Below, one piece after another: positions 51,586 through 63,100 of a DNA stretch of 64,000 bases. The stretch lies in the NCBI GenBank assembly GCA_008694505.1, contig VZDJ01007747.1, positions 6,103,390-6,167,389 on the forward strand, given 5' to 3'. A program made the position numbers and the translations under genes. The stretch's first letter is position 1; each line of letters begins with the position of its first letter. The notes beneath the pieces are model-generated. The model was given only the letters and a program-made list of their open reading frames with translations. It was not told where the DNA came from and made no database searches. The stretch is from Cyanoderma ruficeps. Its lineage: Eukaryota; Chordata; Aves; Passeriformes; Timaliidae.

Positions 51586-54500
51586 AGGAGATGATGCTAT
51601 TACATTAAACCTGGAAGCACAATCTTTGTTTATAAAAGCACAGAATCTGTAGTTCAGAATCACAGCCTCAATTTCTCAGTTTTCTTGCAATGCAAGAAAT
51701 GTTTTGTGTTCTGATCTGGAAAAAAGAGAAACTTTCCCTTGCAAACTGAAAGGGCAATTCATTACTATGTAATCTGCCTGTTCATTAAATCTGTTTATGG
51801 AATATCACAAGAGAGATAATAGGCACACAGTTTAGAATGTGTCATTGTCATCAAAGAAAATTTGATTTTAAAATCACTTGGAGCTTACTTACAGTCCAAC
51901 TCCAACCTTGGCAGAGAGTACATTAAGCAGAAATCAGCATTCATTTGGACAATTTTTCCTTTTTCATGCTACTAAAAAAAAAAGATTACCATTAAGAGGA
52001 TCTCTCTATGACAAATATATAAGCTGGTAGCGTTCCAGCATTTGTGCACATTCATTTGTGAAGGAGCCATACAGGTGTAGGGTGTGATCTGCTGTACACA
52101 ACCTGTGTGTTTAGGTATTTACATGCATTCCTGCTTCAAAAGGGCCCTCCTGCTCTACACACTGCGCAGACAGAAAACCATGTGGAAACACAGGGCTGAC
52201 TGTTTGATGGGACCCGTCCACTTCTTAAAATGAAGAAAATAACATGGTTTCAATACCTGCACGTTAGGGTAAATGTCAATATAAAGAGACAGAAAAGATT
52301 TTAAAAAAAAATGGAGAAGGGAGGTCTGCAGCCCAGGTCTCCCCAGCAGAAGGAGTGCATGGCAATAGGACTAAAATTTTTGTTTCAGAGGTGTCATGCA
52401 CCAGAGATGAGGAAGCACATGGGTCAGGCAGCTCTGTAAAACACACAGCCCCTCCCACGGAGGCTTCCCAAAGTGCATTTCTGCCTACCCAGCAGGAAAG
52501 AGGGTCTGTTTGTGTTTGTTGTTGGGCAAGTGCATCAATAGTCAGATGTCTGATGCAACTAACTTGACAGTCACTAAATTGAAAGGCAACATATTTGGAA
52601 ATAGTTTTAAGCTCTCAGTTTATTCTGAAAGGACAAATGTATGAGGAAAATAAAAGCATACGTCAAAAAGTTTTCTAAGTTTAGGCAGAAAGCTGAATAT
52701 CCCAATGCAAATAATAATTTAAAAAAACCTTTTAAAGATCTCTTGTAAAGTGAATGCATCATGGTTTTGTTTTTTTTTTCCCGGGCTTCCCATATGAATC
52801 AATTTATTTCACCCATGGGAAACTCAGGAAAATATATTTCACAGTCTGTACCTTTGGTAAGCAATTTTGCTGGAGGTGCAGTGAAAAGAAAAGATTGAAA
52901 CAGCAGAAAATTAAACATAATACCTCTGATTACTAAAAATACTGTACCTACAGTAAAAATGAAATCAATGACAACAGGCTGAGGGAACACCAAGGAACTT
53001 CACACAGCAAACAGAAGACTAAATTTTCAAAGTAGAGATATTCTTTATTGAACAGTGTGAGGAAATTTCTAAGAAATGTATCCAAGCTAGTTTTATAAAA
53101 TTAACTTCCCACTTTCTAGACTTGAGTCTCAAAGTACTCATGTCACTTAAATAAAAATTGCAGCAGCTCATTCCAGCTGCAAAGGTTTAGGATTTGCTGA
53201 ATTAAATGGTAATAGACTGAAGCCAAAGATTACATGCCCCACTAATTAGGAGATAGCCAATATATTTAAACATTTCTTTTTTTCTGTTTAGCACTAAATA
53301 TTACCCAGTTGCTCAGTCACAGTAAACTTAAATCATAGGCCTGATCCTAGGTTTTTATGCATATTGAATATTTTAATCACATTCTCTGCAGCTTGAAGTC
53401 TTCCTCAGCCATGTGCAACCACAACCCAGTTCTTGCCATTACAGACTTCAATAGCTTTTCAGCGAACAGCAGAAAACTACTCCAGATCCCTGCTCCTCCT
53501 TGCAATGTTTCCCTCTATGCTTTGCAGAAAATAGGCAAAGCACAACATGAAATAGGAACAGCTGAGCATTTGGCTCACCTCTGGGAACTGCAGCTCAAAC
53601 CAATGACAGACTTTTATGGCAGAATGGCAGAGAGCAAAGCATTCAGTGAAAAGAAGGCAAGGATAGGAAAACATTCTGACAAAACCTTTGTCTTTTATGA
53701 CTGGACAAAGTAATGGCAACCAGACAAAACCTTGGGAGATGAGTTTCCTTCTGTAGCCTGAGAGAAGCCATACCTCACAACATATTGAAAGAACCATCAC
53801 CTAGAGCAGCACATTGGGTATCCAGGTGTGAAGGCATGGCAGATCTCTCCCAGTACAGCATACCCCCTGCCTAAATGCTTTCTGTCCCCGATGGCACACT
53901 AGTGCAAAGCCAGTCACGAGTGCTCCTGCCTTTGTGGCCTTGGAGAAGACTTTTACATAGACACCAGTGACATCCCTTCAGCCTGGCAGAGTCAAGGTGC
54001 CCATTAACAGGTCTCTGTCATGCTTGTTTTTTGCATCCTACACTTCCAGACAGACTCAGAGCAGTGTAAAAGACAACTCATCTTCCTGCAATGGAGACAC
54101 ACACCCTATTTCTTCAGAGGTCCTCAAACAATGAACCCCATCAGTTCCCACACATGACCAGCTTCCTTTCCTGTAAACACCATCCTTTGCCTTGTGCCTA
54201 GTTTCTTCAGTCTTCCTACACCCCAGTCCCTTTTCAAAGATGAGTTTCTGATGCCATTTTTCTTTTGCTCAAAGGGGAGGTTTTCAAAGGCAGTAATAAA
54301 GTCAAATCCAACAGACCAATGGCTCTCAAGAGATGCTTACCTTATATTTGTGTCTGTAAAGAGTTCCTCTGACTCTTCCATTTTTCATCTGTAGAGATAA
54401 TAAGCTTTTTTTTTTTTTTTTTNCTTTTTTTTTTTTTTTTTTTTGGCATGGACTAGCTGCTCTTCTACACTTACTAATTCTATTGCTTAACTACACTGAT

Positions 54501-55416
54501 GCTGATCTCAAACACTCAAAAAAGACTGTTTCTGCTTTCTGAGGTCCATTAGCACAGCTTGTAGGCAGGAAGAATATGCACAGGCTCAGGCAGTCCTGAG
54601 CACTGCTTGCAATGCAGAAAGAGGTGCACAAAAAGAATATATGAAAGCGAATAAAGTTAAATATTAGATTACAAGATTTCTATTTTTTATCTTGTTACAC
54701 TTTACTATGAGAGGGAAGAAAATTTAAGTTTTAAGAGACAAACCAATCCTAGCTCAGGAATTGGAGTCACCTTTCTGCAAACAGGGAATGGTGTCTCACG
54801 CCATCTTCCTGAAACTTAAAAATAAATCTGTACCTGACCTCTTCTCTTTCATTTAAATAAGATTGCTGTCATGACCTCACTGTTTAAAACTGTCCCAAAG
54901 GTCACAAAGAAGTTTTTCAAAGCAGCCATCACTCAGTGACCTCCGAGGATTCTGCAAGGGTAGCCAAAATTCAAAAATTCATAAAGGTTGCTTAATAAAG
55001 TTGTGAACTGTGCTACTGTATTTAAGACAACAATTTTAACCCACTACACAAAGTGCTTTGACATGGCTGGTTGTGGTTAGTATAGCAGTGATATGTTAAT
55101 TCAGGTACTTTATAGGGTAAATTATTTATATAGAGAACCTTGTTCACTGCTCTTATACTGGGAAAGAATGCTGTATTTACTGATCTAAATGCCCCCTTGA
55201 GCATGGGCAAGGGGAACTGCAGCATTGCTTAAAAGCTCTACTGTTTTTTCACATTCCCATGGGGCAAAAAGAATTTTTAAGTATTAGGATAGTTTAACTA
55301 GCCCTTCAATATTTTTCCTCTTCCAGGAAGGCTAGGATGATGTCATTTGCCTTTACATATTCTCTCAAAGAAAATCAAGGACAATTCAACTTTGAAGAAG
55401 TGCATCCTTCCCACAG
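51586..55416. other. Unique non-coding sequence
   Basis: No gene is recognised. The plus-strand frame 53357-53713 (118 codons) is preceded by TTCTCTGCAG, which could be read as a splice acceptor, and ends in FVFYDWTK, but its translation matches no family I know. The minus-strand frame 53477-53800 (107 codons) overlaps it. GC content is a little raised at 53380-54180. Confidence 0.5.
54406..54444. repeat. Poly-T tract interrupted by N
   Basis: Seventeen T, an undetermined base at 54423, one C, then twenty T (54425-54444). Read on the minus strand it is a long poly-A, as left by LINE-mediated retrocopies, but no retrocopied body is recognisable beyond 54445. The N shows the tract was not fully resolved. 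Confidence 0.88.
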
Positions 55417-55710
55417 TTAGCTCCCAGGGGTGCTGGTCCCCAGCCGTGCATCCTGTGGGTATTTACATAGTGGCCTATCTGTGAGCTGATGGTTATCATC
55501 ATCCTGTGTGGCACCATTCCTGGCATTGCTGCCCCTGGACAACACGCCATAAAACTGCTCTGATGTCATTTCCCAAATGACTAGAAAGTCACAGTCTCTA
55601 TTGGCTCCTGTGAGGTACCTTTTGTCAGGGTCAAGTACTGCTAGCAAGTATGAGGGGAAAACGTCTGTGTTCTTATGTGCTACATAGAGCAAAACCAAAA
55701 CACAGAGAAA
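55417..55710 (-). CDS. Candidate 3'-terminal coding exon, protein not recognised
   Basis: An open minus-strand stretch of 97 codons plus a TAA stop (55417-55419). Its upstream border fits a splice acceptor: on the minus strand the sequence reads TTTCTTACTTAACAG and then TTTCTCTG, so an exon starting at 55710 is in phase 0, and the frame closes with a TAA just before that AG. There is no ATG near the beginning, which fits an internal-to-terminal exon and not a single-exon gene. The translation opens with a hydrophobic run (FLCVLVLLYVA), then LLAVLDPDKRYLTGANRDC and DFLVIWEMTSEQFYGVLSR, followed by a polar, Asp/Asn-rich tail ending in LGTSTPGS. Amino-acid use looks more protein-like than any other unassigned frame in the window, and the stretch is richer in G/C than its flanks. 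I do not recognise the family, see no upstream partner exon and no close downstream poly-A signal on that strand. It may be a chance frame or a decayed gene piece. Confidence 0.3.
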   Translation of the reverse strand, partial: FLCVLVLLYVAHKNTDVFPSYLLAVLDPDKRYLTGANRDCDFLVIWEMTSEQFYGVLSRGSNARNGATQDDDNHQLTDRPLCKYPQDARLGTSTPGS

Positions 55711-56107
55711 CTGTTAAGTAAGAAATTTGGTAAGAGTTCAAAGGCTATTGCTTATACAAGAAACTTGATCTTACTTGAAAAATAAAGGTGTGATTTCACA
55801 CAGGATATTGGCCTAGATATATAGGCGATTTCCTATCACATAACATACTATTATTTCACATCCTTATCTTCAGTTTTTATCTTGAAAGCAATGATTAACA
55901 AAGCAGATATAAACCCTTAGAAGCTTTTTCTGGGAGAAACTGAAGCATTTATCAGATCATAAACATTACAAGGCAATTTGATGCCTAGGTATATCCTTTA
56001 TAGCCTAAGAAACACTTGACTCTCTGCTTATTATTTCTTAGTTCTGTGGTAAGTTCAATATCTCAGTGTTAAGAAGATTTAATGTTTGTGGAAATTATAT
56101 ATGTCCT

Positions 56108-57175
56108 ACTCACAGTAAGGCTGAGATTGGAAGGGACTCCTGGAAATTATGTGTTTCCAGTCCTTTGCTCAAACTGGGCCACCTACAGCCAGTTGCCCAC
56201 ATACATGTCCAGGTGGCTTTTGAATATCTAGGAGCAGGGAGACTCCAAAATCTCTTTGTGAAAAATCTGCCAGTGCTTTATCACCCTCACAGTGAGAAAG
56301 TTTTTCCTGATGTTCAGAGGGGAACAAACTTTTCAGTTTCTGTCCATTGCCTCTGGTCCTGTCAATCACAGGGCAGCACAGAAGAGAACCTGGTTCCATT
56401 CTCTTTGCACTCTCCTTTCAGGTATTTGTACAAATTGATGAGATCCCCCTCGAGCCTTTTCAGGCTGCATATTTACACCCCTCTTAGCCTTTTTTCATAC
56501 AAGAAGTTCTCCAGTCCCGTGTTATCTTAGTGGACTTTTGCTGCCTGCTCCCCAGTACGTCCATGTCCCTCTTGTACTGGGGAGCCCAGAACCGGACACA
56601 GCACTCCAGGTGTCTCTCAGCTGAGTTGAGTAAAGAGCAAGGCTTGGCTCCCTCGCCCTGCTGGCAACACTTCCTAAAGCAGCCCAGGACACCATTAGCC
56701 TTCTTTGCCACAGGTGCATGTTGCTGGATCATGTTCAACTTGGTGTCCACCAGGAAGGACCTTCAGATCCTTTTCTTCAAAGCAGCTTTCCAGCTGGGTG
56801 GCCCCCGGCACATATTGGTGCCTAGGGCTGTTCCTCTTCAGATGCAGGACTTTGCACTTCACTTCATGAGGTTTCCGTAGTCCCTTTCTCCAGCCTGTCA
56901 AAGGCCCTCTGCACAGCAGCACAACCCTCTGGGGCATCTGTCACTCTTCCCAGTTAGGAGTCATCTACAAATTTGCTGAGGGTGCACACACTCTGCCCCA
57001 ACAACCAGAGCATGGATGAAGATGCTGAACAGGACTGGACCCACTACTGACCCTGGGGACACACAGTCTGCTCTCCAACTAGAGTTTCTTCTGGCCTGAC
57101 CAGTCGTCCAGTTTTCAATCCTCCTCACTGCCAGCTCATCCAGCCCACAAAAGTGCGGGCTTCTCTGGGCCCACA
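56108..57175 (-). mobile_element. CR1 LINE fragment, best preserved, minus strand
   Basis: A roughly 1.07-kb 5'-truncated CR1 with its 3' end at about 56108 (reverse complement of 'CACAG.AAGG.TGAG.TTGGAAGGGAC'). On the minus strand the remnants of ORF2 read in order: RRIENWTTG and GSVVGPVLFSIFI (reverse-transcriptase core, about 57120-57000), CKVLHLKRN and GATQLESCFEEKDLKVL (56860-56760), then DTKLNM, AKKANGVLGC and FWAPQYKRDMDVL (56745-56560), the typical C-terminal segment. These lie in different frames, so several frameshifts separate them and the copy is inactive. The catalytic YADD-type box is lost: the frame reads HPQQICR where ADDTKL would follow. The 3' untranslated part includes 'TCAGGTATTTGTACAAATTGATGAGATCCCCC' type sequence on the plus strand. 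Several plus-strand open frames here (56066-56530, 56530-56880) are only antisense to CR1. Confidence 0.95.
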
Positions 57176-60100
57176 AAAAGTAGCTTCTCTAATGCAGCTG
57201 TCTAATTTAGTTTCATTGATTGCATGGAATAAATCCTTATTTTCACAAGCAGGAAAAAAGCTACATTGCCTTGGCATTAACATGCCACACTGCTAAACTA
57301 CTGGAAGTGTACAATTGCCAAGGTGAGTGCAAGGAATTCCTCACAGTCACAGATTGCGGTTTGGGCCATCATTTTGTCTCTTTCGTTTGAGATCTTAACA
57401 CATAATCTCTGTTTAGCAATGGCTATACTTTAAAGTTTGCTTCCAATACTGCTTGAACCATTTTTAGGAAAAGTGAAAATTTCAGCACCAAAAAAAATGC
57501 TAGTATTTTAATTTATCTGAAAGTGATGGGGGAAAAAAAAGAGGAATATGCCAAATGTATGAAAAAAAAATTGTTCAGCCTGAGCGATGCCTTGGGTACA
57601 AAGAAATGTACAGTAGGACATATATATACTAACAATGCTTTGTAAAAGAACATTTAGTAACTTTTTTCTATTTTTTCTGAAACTAGTTAATCTGTATGAC
57701 AGTTTTATTGCTTTTATTGAACACTTCACAGTACATGCAGGATAAATGTTGCATCTCCTGTGTAAAGGAGTTACTTCAAGACCCCACTGCCTTTTTGGTA
57801 GTGAAACAGCTGATCTATTCCTTTTGAACCTGTTCAGCTCAGGTGTGGCAAAGGAAATCAAGTTTAAGACACTTATGATAACCATCTTTCTGTGAAGAAG
57901 AACCTGTGATGGATTTCAGCACTTTGTGATCACAAAATGCAGAAGACACATTCATTTATTTAAATGGGCTATGTTTTATAGCTCCTCCTGAGGATGTTAT
58001 GGGCTCCAATTCAAACTCTGGCTAAAGGAGTCCTAAATTTCTGATTTATGGAATTTGGAAAGCATAGCATACTTGCATGCTTTCATCAATGATCGCCACA
58101 AATAGAAACAAGAACACTGAACTAGATGAGCACTTGGTGTAAGGCAACACAGGCCTTTCACTTGTTTTCTTATTCACAGACTCCTAATTCTTCATAGTCA
58201 ATAACCAGTTTTCTAAGTCGAAGCCAGCCTGTCACCAAGGACCACATGCAAACCATATCTCATATATATGTACAGACTGCTTCCCGAAGAGCCAAATGCC
58301 ATAAAATTGCCAGGAAAGGATGCCCTCTCACACTGCTCCCCAGCCAAGAGGAGATTGTTTCTGACTGCATCAGAAATTTGTGTTTAAACTCCAAGATTTA
58401 ACTACATGACATAACACAGAGTAGGATTGTTGTTACAGTGAGTTGCTTAGGGCTCTGGATGAAAAAGCTTTTTATAGCTCAGATTGACTTTGTCTTTCAG
58501 CACCTACCTTCAACATGAGACATGAGAAGTAACTAAAGTGAGTCACAGGCAAACAGAATAATTTCTGAGGCATTGCATGTGAGGCATATCCTTTCTGGAG
58601 AACAGTGTTGGAATTTTGCTTATTTGAATTCCATACACCCTTCAGTTAGTCTGCTATGAGTTTTCAATTTTGTGAAGGCACCAAAAAAAAAGCCAATTCC
58701 TTCCTGGCTCCTCCTCTCTGCAAGTATACCAAAAGTCTGCTTAGCCTTCAAGCATAAAGATGGTACATGGTACACAGGTCACAGATTTCTCCTCAATGAA
58801 AAGTATATTAGTCACAATAAAAGAGATGTCACTCTGAAGGCTTAAAGAATCAGGGGGTCCAGCCTTTTAAAACCTGAGGAAATAGAGACTTATATGTTTA
58901 CTGGTTTTGAGGGTAATCACTCAATTTATCACAAAATAATACAGAATTAAAAAAAACTATTAATGAGGGTGAAAAGCACTCTCTCTTCTAAAATTGTGGA
59001 AAACCTCTAAAAGAGTGAAATCAAAGTTTAAACATTTTCTTCTTGTCAGTCTGTAAATGAAGCCTTTTGAACAAAGTAGGGAAGTCAATTTTACTATCTT
59101 TTGAGTCTCAAAGTTGCTAATTGTTCTGATCACTGTGTGATGTGGTTTTTCAAAAAATAACCCTAAACATTATGGCCTTCATTCTTAAAATAAGTTTCAG
59201 TTTTAGGTACTGTCTGAGACAAGGGCCTCCCCACAGACACATGCGAAGCAGGACAAAGACAAATATGTTTTCTTCCCAACCTTGCTAATTTACTGTGATT
59301 CTACACAGTGAAAGGAAAGCAAGTCTACTGAAATGTAGTTTATCACTCATCCTAAACAGGAGAGACACCAGACTCAAGTTGCCTTGGATCTGTCTTTAGT
59401 GAAGCAAAATCTGAAGAAGGCAATAAGGGCTTGAGTCAAACTGCCCTTCTGCCTTTACTAGGCAAAAAAGAGCTGGCCAAATCAGCCATATGGAAAGCCA
59501 TTCCAGACTCAAAACTCCTTAAGACTCTTTGAGAAAGCAATGATTTGTTCAGAAAACAGGCCTGTGGGTGAAGTATTCCTGTTGATGAACCTTATGCACC
59601 TAACAGAGCTGCCTCAGCTAGGAGGGCCAGACTTTGCCTCTATACTTGATGAAGACAGACCAACTCAACGAAAGGCTGACATAGAGCAAGATTCAGAGCA
59701 GGAATATAACTTATATACTATCAAAATTGCAAAAAAAAAAAGCTGTTATCTTTCGCCCATGACTGAGCTGTAAACTAACTTTTCTTTCAACAGTCTAGAA
59801 GAATTCCAGTGAGGTGGCAGGCAAACTGTCTTCTCGGAAAAGTTTGTCCAATTTATGCTGAAATAAGCAGCCATATTTTTACACTGTGATTTTGGTAGGC
59901 AAACAAAACCATCATTCCAGGGTTTACAAGGTGCATGAAAGGACTTTCAAAGGCAAATTGATAAAGCATCCCACGCAAAAATGATATAAAGAGCAATCTT
60001 GCTGAAAGTAATTTAAATATCACATCACAGAGTCAGAAAGGTTGGTCTACTTAGCTTTAGTACCTGGTTTGAACAAGAATCTTGCAACCATGATTCTTTA

Positions 60101-63100
60101 GCATTTCTGCATGAGGTTTCATGAGAAAGCTTTGAACAGTACCATCATTATTGTATCTTCAGAAGTCAAACAGAAAGTAAACGTTTAAAATTCTTATTTT
60201 CAGAGTTTGATTAATCAAAATGAGACTATTTAAGCAGCTAGCATCTGAATTGCAAATTTTTAGGAGTTTCAACGCAGTTCTTTGTTAGAAAGGAAATCAG
60301 GTAACAGCTTGTGTTAGCTGATGCACTAGCTAATAAAAACCAAATCTTTGTGTTTCTCTTGATCTTTTTTTCTCCACACACTCTGTTTTATCATCCTCAT
60401 TTTTTTTTCTCCTCTTCCGCTGAAAAGGAGCTGTAACCAGGCTGCTGTTCAATCAGGCAGACATAGAGCAAACCACTGAAACTCTTTTAAGAGCCAAGAG
60501 ATCTGCAGTTAATGTCCTTGGTGAGTAAAGATTTGGTGCTTCTCCACATGACTCCCATTCTGGCCACAGCTGACAGAAGGGTTCCAGGAATGTGAGTATC
60601 TATAGAATCCATAAAAACAAGGCTCAACATCAGTCATCAGCTCCCCCACCTATTCCTCTGGGGAGAATAATTACTTTTGACTGAAGACATTTATTGGGCA
60701 TAGGATAAAACCGACAAAATCCAGACTATGCTATTTGGAATTTGTCTGTTTACAGGAGCTACTTTATTCTACTTGGTTGTTTCCACTGTTTAGACCCATT
60801 AGAAAGAGCCATTATTGCCAAACCCTGATGCTTACACTAATGCAATTCAGGAATTCACGGCTTAAAATAGACAGCAACATTTAAAAATAAAATCTCCACA
60901 AAGATGTAAAATCAAAACTTGCAACTTCTATCCCACATTAGAAAAATCACAGGCTTACTACCCACTTTCGTCAATCTTTTTCCACACATCCTTGGCATTC
61001 AGCTGCCATTGCCTGTAGCTGTGAAAAGCATCATTTGCTGCTTGTTAGTAATTTATTATTAATACATTCTGTCAGTTTCTACCACACCTTTTGCTTAGAA
61101 GTCACCCACAGCCAGAGGCATCTGCTCTGCCTGGTAGGACCCAGGATGCAGCACCAAGCAGGAGAACTGCACCCTTCAGTGCTCCCCTCAGCTGGTGCCT
61201 TCCCCACAGCCCCTCCTGTAGGAAAAATGAGTTTGTCCAGAGACTTCCAACTAGGGAGGAGGCAGAGGGCCAAATCTCCTCAATGTCTGAGGAGAAGTGG
61301 AAAAACCAAGTCATGGCAGAAGCAGTGAGAAGACAGAGTCTGAGTGTGGAGCCAGGGAGGAGGCAAAGAGCTCCATGATGCTTGGCAAGAGGGTGGCAAA
61401 CAGAAGTGGTGCCGATTTTGGGTCAGACAACAGAGACAGCTCTGTGAAGGGGATACAAGGAGCAAAGGGTAAGGACCTCACATGCAGGTCCATAGCAAGC
61501 AGTTGGGAAGGAAACTGGTTCAAGAAATTGGCAAGGAAGAAAATGAGCTAGAGGGGGACAATAGAAAAAAAATACTCATGACATTTGGAAAACATTACTC
61601 TCCATATCCCACATGGTTCCAGAAACTCTCCATTACTCTGCTGCCACCAAATACCTACTCCAAAATTCATGACCAGCCGCCTTCTCTTAGGAAGTCTACA
61701 GAGAGGATGAGACTTCCCACACTTCCTACAGCAGAATCTTCTGTGATGGAATTACATTTTTTGATTCTTCTGCTGAATTATGATGCCAGAGGCTATGATT
61801 TCTGTGTTTACCTTGACTTGCTGTTCAAAAACTCTTTAAATCAAAGAAAAAAAAAAGGGGTTAACATTAATCCAAAAACATCCCCAACATCCCTGCAAAA
61901 CACTTCTGGTGAAAGACTCAAAACTAAAGTAAACCAGGTTTCTTTTGTGACCATAATTTTGTATTCTGATACAGGGTTAATAGATATTCAGACTGGACCA
62001 TTATATGCTACACTTACACCAGAAATTTATCTTATTGAGTAGGAGTTTAAGGGTGGGGACAAAATAAGAAGCCACCTGAGTATGTTCCAGAACTGGTACC
62101 AGAGAGTAATACCAATTTGGAAAAACCCCAAATTTTCATCAGAATTCATTTTCACTGTGGAAACAACCACAGAATATGTTATTTCAATCTGATTGCTTCA
62201 CATCCACACAATGTTGAATATTTTGAATATTTATACATTAATTCCTTTCCTCTTCCCTCTCGTGAATTTACAGTAATAAAGAATTAATAAAGCAAGTGGA
62301 AGTCTTGGCAACAGAAGACATTCATTTTCAGAGCTGACTTTCAAAATGGTAAGGAGAAAATCACCACCCTAACTTTTCCCATTAAATTGTATATTGACAG
62401 CTACAAATATGCAATCACAGTGAAACATTTATTCTCCCAAAATTAGCATTATTACTTTATTTTGTGATTCATTACAATCTGAAAATCCAATAGTCAAAAA
62501 AATAAACTAGGCATAATGTTAAAGCATTTTACAAGCAAAATACTTTACTGTTTCCATTTCAATTTGCATAGGGTGGGATAAGTGTATTGGTTAAAGAATA
62601 TAACATACAGAAGAACAATACCATGGAGTTCATCAAACTGCACTGCAGAGTGTTACATTCCTGTGAGTGAACAGTACTTAAACAGCTATTTCTGCCAATG
62701 GAAAACCATACACTTCTCCATTGACAAGGCTGCCTTCCCATGACCAAGACGCATCGTGACGGCTGTAAGCCACTGGTTTCTCTTCTTATACTATAGGTCA
62801 CTCTCCTTTGAAGAAATTAAAGAGTTAAACAAGCCAGAATGCATCTATCTATGCTCTTTTCTTTTCTACCTGAACAAAGGCCAGTATGGAGAGACGGAAT
62901 TTTTAAAGTCAGCTTCTGAAACCAGTCATACAAACCTCTGTCTCTCATATTTTTAGTCTCATGAAGCTAGCAAGCTTAGAGCTTCATCCACACATCTCTG
63001 TCTACTATTACTGTGCATCCAGGTAAAAAAACTGTACTTTTCACTTTGTAGAAACAAACTGCAAAGAGATCATGCTTCTTTCCCAATGTAACCAAATCTC

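Noticed and set aside
53357..53713. 118-codon plus-strand frame preceded by a possible TTCTCTGCAG acceptor
   Set aside because: The acceptor-like string is common and the frame has its own competing minus-strand ORF. The translation is not recognised, so there is not enough to call an exon.
56066..56880. Two plus-strand open frames of 154 and 116 codons
   Set aside because: They lie antisense to the minus-strand CR1 at 56108-57175, which fully explains the stop-poor sequence.
61482..62042. Longest open frame in the window (186 codons, plus strand)
   Set aside because: No domain, signal peptide or known family pattern, and the frame crosses a GC-richer patch into ordinary AT-rich DNA without a change in character. 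One frame of this size is about what chance gives in 64 kb read in six frames.
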